Source of the DNA: a bacterium
Lineage (GTDB): Bacteria > Ratteibacteria > UBA8468 > B48-G9 > DSTR01
Length of the DNA stretch: 52,497 bases
Assembly: GCA_029551285.1 (NCBI GenBank)
Contig: JAKPFT010000050.1
Span: 1-52,497 of the forward strand
Direction of reading: 5' to 3'
Program-made: the position numbers and the translations under genes
In this document: in pieces, positions 42,938 through 50,018 of the stretch
How positions within the stretch are numbered: position 1 is the stretch's first letter
Layout of the letters: each line of letters begins with the position of its first letter
Notes under the pieces: generated by a model
Seen by the model: the letters and a program-made list of their open reading frames with translations, nothing else
Database searches by the model: none
What the model was told of the DNA's origin: nothing

Positions 42938-43929
42938 TAGTCCGCGGCTTTCTGGGCGATGAGCGCAATCCGGCTGGCCCGGATGACCGCGGCTGTATCC
43001 AGGTCTCCAGGAGAAAGTTCACCGTTAATATCCCGTAAAAAAGCGTCCAGATAAGCGCCGGGAAGGGCTGGTTCCAGAGGTACCTGGACCGGCTGGTTTT
43101 CTCCATGCAGGTAAAGGGTGACGGCCGCAGCGGTAGCGGAAGTCTCCAGGATACCAAGCCTTCCAAAGAAAGTCATCCGCCAGTAAAGAGGCAGCGAGTA
43201 ACCAGTGTCTGAGGGCAGAAAGTAAGAGACATCACCAAGAACCCCACCGCCGTTGTCCATCGTCAGCATCATCTGGGCCCCATCCTGAAAATGGGGATAC
43301 TGAGGGATGAAAGCATTCCAGCATCTGGCCGCATTCACCATAGCAAAATGGTGTCCGGTCATCCACGGTAGCGCGTCAAAGGCGTGGATCGCCAGGTCAT
43401 TAATGGTACCGCCATGCTTGCCTGGTTCAAAGTACCAGCCGGGCCGCTGTCCCAGAGAAAGCGGATGCTGTCCCCCGAAAGAAATAGCCTGAATTTCGCC
43501 GAGCCGACCTTCCTGGATAATCCTTCTCGCAGTGAGAAAAGGAGGGCTGCCGCGCAAACTGAACATACAGCCGACCTTCAGTTTTTTACCTCTGGCCAGT
43601 TCTTCAATCCTGTCCAGTTCCTCTAACCGGGTACACAACGGTTTGTCACTGAGCACGTGCCGTCCAGCCGTTAACGCCTGGATAGCCAACCAGCCGCGCC
43701 GACCATAATAGTCGCCGATAGCCACCACATCGCAGTCCGTGCCCGTCAGCATCTCTTCAAAATTGTCATGGGTAATCGTCACCAGACCGGTCTTAACAGC
43801 TGCGGCCCGGCTGGCCTCGTCTTCTTCACAGGCGGCTACAATTTCAATATCAGAGCGCTCTTTAGCCAGTTGATAGATTGTATAGATGTGTCCGTGTCGG
43901 AAACCAGCCACCGCTATTTTCAGCGCCAT
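42907..43929 (-). CDS. Gfo/Idh/MocA-family NAD(P)-dependent oxidoreductase (copy 1)
   Basis: A 340-residue Rossmann-fold dehydrogenase, with AGGAG before the ATG at 43929. MALKIAVAGFRHGHIYTIY is a GxxHxH-type variant of the nucleotide loop. VVAIGDYYGRRG follows, then the hallmark HVLSDKPLCTRLEEL with the catalytic Lys of the DKP motif (about residue 96), and the second-domain block HGGTINDLAIHAFDALPWMTG with its conserved Asp and His. Substrates in the family are sugars, inositols and related polyols. It is convergent with ispF (31-bp overlap) and divergent from the PHP remnant. Confidence 0.93.
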   Translation of the reverse strand: MALKIAVAGFRHGHIYTIYQLAKERSDIEIVAACEEDEASRAAAVKTGLVTITHDNFEEMLTGTDCDVVAIGDYYGRRGWLAIQALTAGRHVLSDKPLCTRLEELDRIEELARGKKLKVGCMFSLRGSPPFLTARRIIQEGRLGEIQAISFGGQHPLSLGQRPGWYFEPGKHGGTINDLAIHAFDALPWMTGHHFAMVNAARCWNAFIPQYPHFQDGAQMMLTMDNGGGVLGDVSYFLPSDTGYSLPLYWRMTFFGRLGILETSATAAAVTLYLHGENQPVQVPLEPALPGAYLDAFLRDINGELSPGDLDTAAVIRASRIALIAQKAADYHLREVKLDF

Positions 43930-43999
43930 AGTCCGTCTCCTTTTTTACTTTCCCACCGGTAAGATGGTATGTTACAAAATTAAGGCAGAAGAGGCAAGC

Positions 44000-44317
44000 A
44001 TGAGAATCACTCTTGAGCTGCACCTTCATTCGCGCCACTCCTGCGATACCAGAAAGGGCACCATGGAGCAGTTGACCATCCAGGCTGCCGCCCCGGGGAT
44101 AGAAAAACCTGGTTTTGCTGACCATCTGCACACACCTTTCAATCTGCCGGACCTTTTCGCCTCGCGGGAAGAATTTCTTTCCCTGAGGACAACTTTGAAG
44201 GTCCACTTCGGCTGTGAAGTCAGCTGTGTCTCACAATGGGAACTGGACGAGATTGCAGCCGGCCGAGCTACCACCAGTGGTATCCGTGGATACTCGGTGA
44301 ACGCCGTTGAAGATTAG
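44000..44317 (+). pseudogene. PHP-domain phosphoesterase, 5' fragment
   Basis: The N-terminal 105 residues of a PHP metallo-phosphoesterase. The metal-binding motifs are visible: TLELHLHSRHSCD (His-x-His), GFADHLHTPF (Asp-His) and VHFGCEVSC (Glu). The frame stops at 44317, just before the sequence turns AT-rich. The rest of the domain, including the GSDGH motif, reappears in another frame at 45541-45879. The missing middle would carry the usual His-Pro metal ligand, so the enzyme is probably inactive. The start at 44000 is judged by where homology begins; GAAGAGG lies shortly before it. Confidence 0.78.
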
Positions 44318-44327
44318 TAGCCGGTAG

Positions 44328-44407
44328 ACAGAGTAAAAAGACAAATAACTTTTGACTTATTACCTTTAGCTTTGACCTTTCCTGGCTTCACTAACTACTT
44401 ACTCTGT
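44328..44407. repeat. 9-bp inverted repeat at the left side of the AT-rich cassette
   Basis: ACAGAGTAA (44328-44336) and TTACTCTGT (44399-44407) form a perfect inverted repeat 62 bp apart in the non-coding stretch after the PHP fragment. It may mark a structured end of the inserted segment; no matching copy was seen at the right side. I see no gene between 44318 and 44518. Confidence 0.4.
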
Positions 44408-44465
44408 TGCGGGGGATTACAGAGGAAAATCGTGACACTTTTCTACGCCGGAGAGAATTAAACTT

Positions 44466-44506
44466 TTACCCTACAAAACTTGTGTTTTCTTTACAATGTA
44501 GGGTAA
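44466..44506. promoter_or_regulatory. Perfect 10-bp inverted repeat, likely operator, before the nucleotidyltransferase gene
   Basis: TTACCCTACA (44466-44475) and TGTAGGGTAA (44497-44506) are exact reverse complements with 21 bp between them, two helical turns. A possible -10 (TATATT, 44510-44515) follows immediately, so the right arm sits at the -35/-10 region. The layout fits autorepression or control by a dimeric regulator. If transcription starts at about 44521, the ATG at 44540 rather than 44519 would be used. Confidence 0.6.
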
Positions 44507-44518
44507 CAGTATATTGTT

Positions 44519-45521
44519 ATGGACATTCTCAGAAATGTGATGGTAGAAAATACCTCGTATTATCAAAAAATGCGACGTGAAGTTATTTCCCGTCTCGCCT
44601 GTCTTCCCAGGGGAACAATAAAAACCAGGACTATATCGGGTAACAGATATTTCTATCTTCAGTACCGAAGAGGTGGGAAAGTTATACAAAAATATCTCGG
44701 CACAAATATTCCCGAACAGTTAATAAAACACTTAAAAGAACGAAAACTACTGGAAAAGGAACTTAAGAAAATAGAAGACGCTCTTGCCTGGTTAAATGTC
44801 AGTCCAGATTCAGATATTTTTAAACCTCTTATGGAGGTAATAAAAGCATTAAATCCAGATGGTTTCCGGGAAGAAAGTGTGGAACTTGTTGGAAGCTGGG
44901 CTTTTCGGTTATATCAACAACACTATGGAGTAAGTTTTTTCCCTTTGAGAACAGATGATCCGGACTTTGCTATTTTCTTGCCATATAAAGGGAAGGAAAT
45001 AAATATTTCTGAATTTTTAAAAGAAATTGGTTTCAGAGAGGGATTTAATCCGGACGGCTCTATTTATTTTTACCAGCCGGGGTTAAGAATAGATTTTCTT
45101 GTACCGGAAAAAGGGAAAGAAAAGAAAAAGCCCGTCAAAATACAAAGGTTATCATTGGTTGCTCAGCCTTTGAGATTTTTAGAACTTCTATTCTATGAAC
45201 CCGCTGCTGTTAAAATATCTAAGGGAGTTAAAATCAAAATCCCATCTATGTCGGCGTTTCTGATTCATAAACTTATAGTTTTTCAGAGAAGACAGAATAA
45301 GTAGAAATCCTCAAAAAAACCTCAAACAAATTGTTGCCGTGGCAAAGCGGGTTATTCCTGATGGAGAAGAGAAAAGCCGTTTGTACAGGTTATGGAACAC
45401 ATTGTCCGACGGATGGAAGAAGAAAGTTAGAAAAGGTATTTCTATTGGGATAAGAGAATTCCCTATGGAGGAAGAAACGTGGTCAACCCTTACAACGATA
45501 CTCTTCCCTGCGGAAAAATGA
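44519..45521 (+). pseudogene. GSU2403-type nucleotidyltransferase (NTP_transf_8), frameshifted
   Basis: Reads 261 residues from 44519 to a stop at 45304. The N-terminal helical region has YFYLQYRRGGKVIQKYLG. The nucleotidyltransferase core has ELVGSWAFRLYQQHYG and TDDPDFAIFL, which carries the paired acidic metal ligands, then IDFLVPEKGKEKKKPVKI and AFLIHKLIVFQRR. After that the coding signal moves to another frame: NLKQIVAVAKRVIPDGEEK through WSTLTTILFPAEK (stop at 45521). The expected helical tail of the family follows the HKL motif, so a single-base change near 45285-45300 broke the gene, or the read is in error. It is AT-rich, unlike its neighbours, and lies inside the PHP gene, indicating transfer. 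Function in this family is poorly known. Confidence 0.78.
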
Positions 45522-45540
45522 TTTCAAAGGGTGTGCCATT

Positions 45541-45879
45541 TATCTTCCTGGACCCATCATAGGCGGAAGATTTCCTGACCATAATATTTATACGTTTTCA
45601 GTAAACGTTTGCCTTCATGAGGAATTTGCCCGCGCCGTTAAAGAGCACGGCAAAAAAATGGAGATTAACCTTTCCGCGATGTTGCTCAACCCGCGGTACC
45701 CGGAAAGATTCAAGGAGCAGTACCTGAATTATCTGGTGTGGCTGAAAGAGCAGGGTGTTGTCTTCACCCTCGGTTCTGATGGTCACGGCAGTTATCAGCT
45801 AAACCCTCAGCGCGCCGCAGCCTGGCTGAACTCGTTCGGCTTTCAGGAAGATGATTTCTGGTACCCGGGTAAAGATTAG
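45541..45879 (+). pseudogene. PHP-domain phosphoesterase, 3' fragment
   Basis: C-terminal part of the split PHP gene. In frame from at least 45598: CLHEEFARAVKEHGKKMEI, NLSAMLLNPRYPERFKEQYL, WLKEQGVVFTLGSDGHGSYQ (the final Asp-x-His metal ligands) and a normal end FGFQEDDFWYPGKD. The left boundary is uncertain because the same frame is open back into the AT-rich cassette. A near-identical 12-bp direct repeat, CGCCGTTGAAGA (44302-44313) and CGCCGTTAAAGA (45633-45644), brackets most of the cassette and is in the same reading phase in both halves. Confidence 0.72.
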
Positions 45880-45906
45880 ACAGGTCGGGTCATCTTAGCG
45901 TAAAAT
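45877..45906 (+). promoter_or_regulatory. tRNA-Cys promoter
   Basis: TAGACA (45877-45882), 18-bp spacer, TAAAAT (45901-45906), with the mature tRNA starting 10 bp later. It overlaps the stop of the PHP remnant. Confidence 0.55.
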
Positions 45907-45916
45907 ATCTTGTGAT

Positions 45917-45988
45917 GGCCTGGTAGCCAAGTGGCAAGGCAGCGGTCTGCAAAACCGCGATTCGGCGGTTCAAATCCGCCCCAGGCCT
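45917..45988 (+). tRNA. tRNA-Cys (anticodon GCA)
   Basis: A complete 72-nt cloverleaf. The acceptor stem GGCCTGG (45917-45923) pairs with CCAGGCC (45981-45987), with discriminator T. The anticodon stem GCGGT/ACCGC encloses CTGCAAA, giving anticodon GCA. The T arm is GGCGG-TTCAAAT-CCGCC. The 3' CCA is not encoded. The U discriminator is the expected identity element for tRNA-Cys. Confidence 0.97.
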
Positions 45989-46010
45989 CTTTCCCTGAAA
46001 GCAAACGAGT

Positions 46011-47954
46011 TCACGGAAAAAAGAGTTTCAAACTTTCACCAGCCTGCCGCCGCACCGCGGCATCCGAGTCATTACCCAGCCGGGAAAGAGCCCGAAAAAC
46101 CTTGTCTCCACTGTACCCTGCCAGGGCCATGGCGACCGCCTTTCTCACTTCTGCTTCCCCATCATCAACCATTTCTAACAGCCGGTTCAGAGCCGCCGGT
46201 TGACCCAGCCTGCCCAGAAGCAGCGCACTTCTCACTCTAAAGTCAGGCTCCTGGTGGCGCGAGACCGAAAGGAGAATGGCTAAAATTGACTGGCTCCGTT
46301 CTCTTAAGAAAGGACGGTTGGCTAAGAAGATTTGCTCCAGAGAATAAAGAACCGCCCGTTTTACCTGCAGGGAGTCATCTTCTACCAGTCTGGCCAGGAG
46401 AGGTTCCACCATCTCCCAGGAACCGCTGTCTCCGGCTGCCAGGGCAGCCACCAGCCTTTCTTTTTCTTCTCCGTGAGAGAGAAAATGGGCCAGCAGAGGC
46501 ATGACCTGCCGGTTTCTGCTGGTCCCCAGAATTCTAAGACCTTTTTCCCAGCCCGGTGAAGCCGAACTGGCCAGATACTGAAGCAGAAAACTCACGCCTT
46601 CCTCGTTATTACTTAGGGCAGCCAGGGCCATGGTCCGGACTGACTCGTCCTGGTCAGCAAGCAACTTTTTCAGGTAAACCACATCATCCGAACCGGCTAT
46701 CCTGGCCAGGGCACCGGTGACGGCCTGCCTGACCCTTACATTTTCCTGGCTGGCCAGCACCTGGACCAGAACTGGTTTTAAGGCCGAGACCCTGGCGCCG
46801 CCAGCGCTGCTGGCCGCTTTGATTACGGCTGGTTCTTCTGCAGAGAGAAGTTTTTTTTCCAGAAACACCCTGGTTTCTTCCGGAGCCAGTTTCAACATCG
46901 CTTCCACCAGGACCGGGCCGGTCTCTCCATCTTTCAGGTCCATTTTTTCCCAGGCTGCCATTAGAGAGGGCATCATCTCCGGAAGCCCCATTTTCCCGGC
47001 CAGGCTGGCCCAGCGCCGGACACAGGAAGGTGGGTCTATACTCAGAACCTCAGTCAGGTAACCGGTAGCCCCCTTGCCCATCCGCTGCAGGGCGCCCTCG
47101 GCCTGCTCTGTTTCAGAACAGTTACGGCAAAAATCAAGGATAACCGGAACGGTGAAGGCGGCCCCGATTTTTCCCAGACCGGCACAGGCTAAGTCCCGCC
47201 ACCTGACAGGCTGGCAAGCCTTTTTGACCACACCGGCCAGCACCGGAACAGCCGCAGCCTGGCTGCTCTCACCCAGACCCACCAGGCAACCTTCCATCAG
47301 GAGGCCGTTGTCTTTCACCCTGGGTTCCTGAAGGAGAGAACTCAGGATGGACACAGCCTCCTCGGTACCTGTCTGCCCCAGAGCCACCATAGCCGCGGCC
47401 GCCCACTCCGCTTCTGGGTGCCGGGTCATTTCCTGAAGGAAGGCCAGATGTTCCTTTTTTCCCGGATCTCCCAGACGCACCAGACAGGAGGTCAGGGCCA
47501 TCTTCAACAGATGCTGATAGTAAACATTTCCGGAATTTGCCGGTCCGGGTAGATTGAGTGCCTCTGGCAAAGATTTAAGGATGGGCACGGGAAAAGTCAG
47601 CCGGTATCCGCGCCGGCAACGCTCCCTCAAAAAGGGCAGGGACTCTGCGGTGCCAAAACGGGTTAACAGAGCGGCTGCGTAAAGAGCCAGGCTGTATTCT
47701 CTGGCATTCAGAGTTTCTCTGTCCAGAAACTGCTTCAGAAGCAATTCCGCGGCCGGACCAAGTTCGGTCAGCAATTTCTCAATCCTGACCTGGGCATCAA
47801 CCTCACACTGCCAGGCCGCTGAACAAATGAGTTCCTCGGCTTCCTTCCAGACAGGAGAGCTGGCCACACCACTGACCGGCGCTGGCAGGAGAAAACGGCT
47901 CCAGAGAAACGGCGCGAGGAAGAGCAATCTGACACGGGCCCCGCGAAAAAACAT
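46011..47954 (-). CDS. Exported HEAT-repeat protein
   Basis: A 647-residue protein made almost wholly of helical HEAT repeats of about 30-40 residues, for example EWAAAAMVALGQTGTEEAVSIL, VRQAVTGALARIAGSDDVVYL, VRTMALAALSNNEEGVSFLL and AEVRKAVAMALAGYSGDKVF. The last repeats run to the C-terminus. I prefer the ATG at 47954, which overlaps the upstream stop as TAATG; a start at 47972 would add six residues. The N-terminus (MFFRGARVRLLFLAPFLW) is a signal or anchor sequence. It is co-transcribed with the Gfo/Idh gene. Such solenoids are usually scaffolds; the partner is unknown. Confidence 0.86.
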   Translation of the reverse strand: MFFRGARVRLLFLAPFLWSRFLLPAPVSGVASSPVWKEAEELICSAAWQCEVDAQVRIEKLLTELGPAAELLLKQFLDRETLNAREYSLALYAAALLTRFGTAESLPFLRERCRRGYRLTFPVPILKSLPEALNLPGPANSGNVYYQHLLKMALTSCLVRLGDPGKKEHLAFLQEMTRHPEAEWAAAAMVALGQTGTEEAVSILSSLLQEPRVKDNGLLMEGCLVGLGESSQAAAVPVLAGVVKKACQPVRWRDLACAGLGKIGAAFTVPVILDFCRNCSETEQAEGALQRMGKGATGYLTEVLSIDPPSCVRRWASLAGKMGLPEMMPSLMAAWEKMDLKDGETGPVLVEAMLKLAPEETRVFLEKKLLSAEEPAVIKAASSAGGARVSALKPVLVQVLASQENVRVRQAVTGALARIAGSDDVVYLKKLLADQDESVRTMALAALSNNEEGVSFLLQYLASSASPGWEKGLRILGTSRNRQVMPLLAHFLSHGEEKERLVAALAAGDSGSWEMVEPLLARLVEDDSLQVKRAVLYSLEQIFLANRPFLRERSQSILAILLSVSRHQEPDFRVRSALLLGRLGQPAALNRLLEMVDDGEAEVRKAVAMALAGYSGDKVFRALSRLGNDSDAAVRRQAGESLKLFFP

Positions 47955-49045
47955 TAAACCACTGGCTCCCATCGCCCTGTCTGTTCTGACCGTTTCACGG
48001 CTTCAATAACCCTGGTGTTGTAAAGCCCTTCGGAGAGAGAAGGCGAAGCCGGCTGCCCCTGGTGAACTGCCCTCAGAAAACAGTAGATGGCGTGAATATG
48101 GCCGCGCACCCAGCCAATACTGAATTTCGGACCGGGGAAGGAAGATTCCCGGTAACGCTGGACCGTCGGCCAGGCAGTAAATCCTTCGCCACTTCTGGCA
48201 TCAAAAACCTGAAGGAAGTTTGGTTCCATGGAGCGATAGCGAATCGCTCCGCCGGTACCATAAAGTTCGTAGCCCAGGTCGTCTTCAGAACCAGCCGCCA
48301 CCTTGGACACTTCTATGCTTCCCGTGGCACCATTTTTCAACCGGGCTAACATTAAGGCATAGTCTTCAACCTCCACGGATACCTTTTGACCGTTCCGGTC
48401 TGGCCGACAGGGATAAAGAATGCGGCTACAACCCACCACTTTTTCCAGTCTTCCTAAGAACCAGAACAATAAGTCAATCGCGTGGCTGCCCAGGTCCAGA
48501 AGCAGACCGGCTCCTTTCTGCTGCTTCCAGCCTAACGGTTTGTGCGGGTCAAGGCTCCCGGAATGGTAGTAGGTAAAACGGAAACTGATGGGCGTGCCCA
48601 GAAAATCATTTTCCAGCAATTCTTTTGTTTTCAGCATGGCCGGGAAAAAACGGTTGTGAAAGGTCACCTGGTTAGTGGCGGTATAGTCAGGCAATTTTTT
48701 CTCCACAGCCGCCACTTCCTCAAGACTGGTAACCACCGGTTTTTCGCAGTAGACCGGTTTGTTCAACTTCATGGCTTCCAGCAGCGGTTTTAGGTGGGCA
48801 GTATTGGGCGTACAGATGTCAATAATATCCACTTCCGGCCGGCCAATCAATTCTCGGAAATCAGTCGTTAGGAATTGAAACCCGTGGTCCCGGGCTCTGG
48901 CCAGCGTCTCCGGCGTCCGGGCACAGAGGCCATAAAGTTCTACCTGGAAGGGCAGGTCATAATAGTACTTCAGGACAGAGTACGCATAGGCATGAACCTT
49001 GCCAATCAGGCCAAACCCGATCAGACCAATCCGGTAAGTTCTCAT
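47954..49045 (-). CDS. Gfo/Idh/MocA-family NAD(P)-dependent oxidoreductase (copy 2)
   Basis: A 363-residue dehydrogenase with AAGGAAGGAACC before the ATG at 49045. The nucleotide loop is RIGLIGFGLIGKVHAYAY, followed by VDIIDICTPNTAHLKPL, the EKP motif KPVYCEKPVVTSLEEV (Lys about residue 97) and the second-domain GAGLLLDLGSHAIDLLFWFLG. It is more canonical than the copy at 42907-43929 and not closely similar to it, so it probably acts on another substrate. It lies just after the triple repeat array on the minus strand. Confidence 0.94.
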   Translation of the reverse strand: MRTYRIGLIGFGLIGKVHAYAYSVLKYYYDLPFQVELYGLCARTPETLARARDHGFQFLTTDFRELIGRPEVDIIDICTPNTAHLKPLLEAMKLNKPVYCEKPVVTSLEEVAAVEKKLPDYTATNQVTFHNRFFPAMLKTKELLENDFLGTPISFRFTYYHSGSLDPHKPLGWKQQKGAGLLLDLGSHAIDLLFWFLGRLEKVVGCSRILYPCRPDRNGQKVSVEVEDYALMLARLKNGATGSIEVSKVAAGSEDDLGYELYGTGGAIRYRSMEPNFLQVFDARSGEGFTAWPTVQRYRESSFPGPKFSIGWVRGHIHAIYCFLRAVHQGQPASPSLSEGLYNTRVIEAVKRSEQTGRWEPVV

Positions 49046-49154
49046 GGTTCCTTCCTTCCCTGTTAACTGGTTCCGTCAAAACTCTCAGTTGCTTTTTAGT
49101 TTTTCTTGTGTGTGACAATGGCTTTACGACTACTTGTCTCCCTGTCCTCCTCAC

Positions 49155-49418
49155 TGTCAACAAAGGAAGGGAATAACTGGCGAACGATTTGCGAAGGCAC
49201 AGTTACAAGACAAGACGAAAAGCGGCGGCGTTCGGTAAGCGGCCCGGGTAAGTCCATCCGGGACGCAATACCTTACTCGGCGGTGTCTGAGCTCGCCAGA
49301 TGGCGAGCGAGTTCGCACCAGCTACCGATTTCGGCGTAGTCCTTGTCTGTGCCGGAGCACCTTGAGTGAGCCAGTTCGTTCCCTTTCTTTTCATTCCTCT
49401 TTTGTTCCTTCTTTGGTT
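49155..49418. repeat. MITE-like structured repeat, copy 1
   Basis: First of three tandem copies. The left inverted repeat is TGTCAACAAAGGAA (49155-49168); the right end is degenerate (TTCCTTCTTTGG at 49405). Inside, GGCACAG (49196-49202) can pair with CTGTGCC (49347-49353), enclosing a hairpin GCTCGCC-AGAT-GGCGAGC (49291-49308). The last 40 bp are a polypyrimidine tract. No convincing gene: the open frames persist only because the unit is a multiple of three. Confidence 0.85.
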
Positions 49419-49455
49419 CTGCCTTTCCTTATCTCTCTCCCTATCCTTCCCACTG

Positions 49456-49718
49456 TGTCAAAAAAGGAAGGGAATAACTGGCGAACGATTTGCGAAGGCA
49501 CAGTTACAGGACAAGACGAAAAGCGGACGCGTTCGGTAAGCGGACCGGATAAGTTTATCCGGGACGCAATACCTTACTCGGCGGTGTCTGAGCTCGCCAC
49601 CGTGCGAGCGAGTTCGCCGAGCAACCGATTTCGGCGTAGTCCTTGTCTGTGCCGGAGCATTCTGAGTGAGCCAGTTCGTTCCCTTCCTTTTCATTCCTCT
49701 TTTATTCCTTCTTTGGTT
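49456..49718. repeat. MITE-like structured repeat, copy 2
   Basis: Begins with TGTCAAAAAAGGAA (49456-49469), 301 bp after copy 1, from which it is separated by a 37-bp pyrimidine-rich spacer. The outer arms are at 49497-49503 and 49647-49653. The inner hairpin is GCTCGC (49592-49597) with GCGAGC (49604-49609). A further hairpin, CCGGATAA with TTATCCGG around 49543-49560, is perfect in this copy and only partial in the others. Confidence 0.85.
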
Positions 49719-49755
49719 CTGCAATTCTTTATCTCCCTGCCCTATCTCCGCCTAC

Positions 49756-50018
49756 CGTCAAAAAAGGAAGGGAATAACTGGCGAAAGATTTACGAAGGCA
49801 CAGATACAAGACAAGACGAAAAGCGGCAGCGGTCGGTGAGCGGACCGGGCAATTCCATCCGGGACGCAATACCTTGCTCGGCGGTGTCTGAATTCGCCCC
49901 CTGGCGAATGAGTTCGCACCAGCAGCGATTTCGGCGTAGTCCTTGTCTGTGCCGGAGCACTTTGAGTGAGCCAGTTTGTTCCCTTTCTTTTCATTCTTCT
50001 TTTATTCCTTTTTTGACA
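49756..50018. repeat. MITE-like structured repeat, copy 3
   Basis: Left end CGTCAAAAAAGGAA (49756-49769); right end TTCCTTTTTTGACA (50005-50018), the exact reverse complement of the copy-2 left end. Outer arms are at 49797-49803 and 49947-49953. The inner hairpin reads ATTCGCC (49892-49898) with GGCGAAT (49903-49909), so both changed pairs relative to copy 1 are compensated. The right end overlaps the 3' end of the cyclase-like gene. Confidence 0.85.

Noticed and set aside
45339-45521. Independent 60-codon gene
   Set aside because: It reads as the frameshifted tail of the nucleotidyltransferase and has no ribosome site.
44318-45540. Insertion sequence as the cause of the PHP gene split
   Set aside because: No transposase and no paired terminal repeats at both ends were found, so I describe it only as an AT-rich cassette.
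49155-50018. CRISPR array
   Set aside because: Only three copies, units of about 263 bp with 37-bp related spacers, and no cas genes; inconsistent with CRISPR.
49155-50018. Replication origin with iterons
   Set aside because: No DnaA-box clusters, rep or dnaA/dnaN gene nearby, and the units are far longer than iterons.
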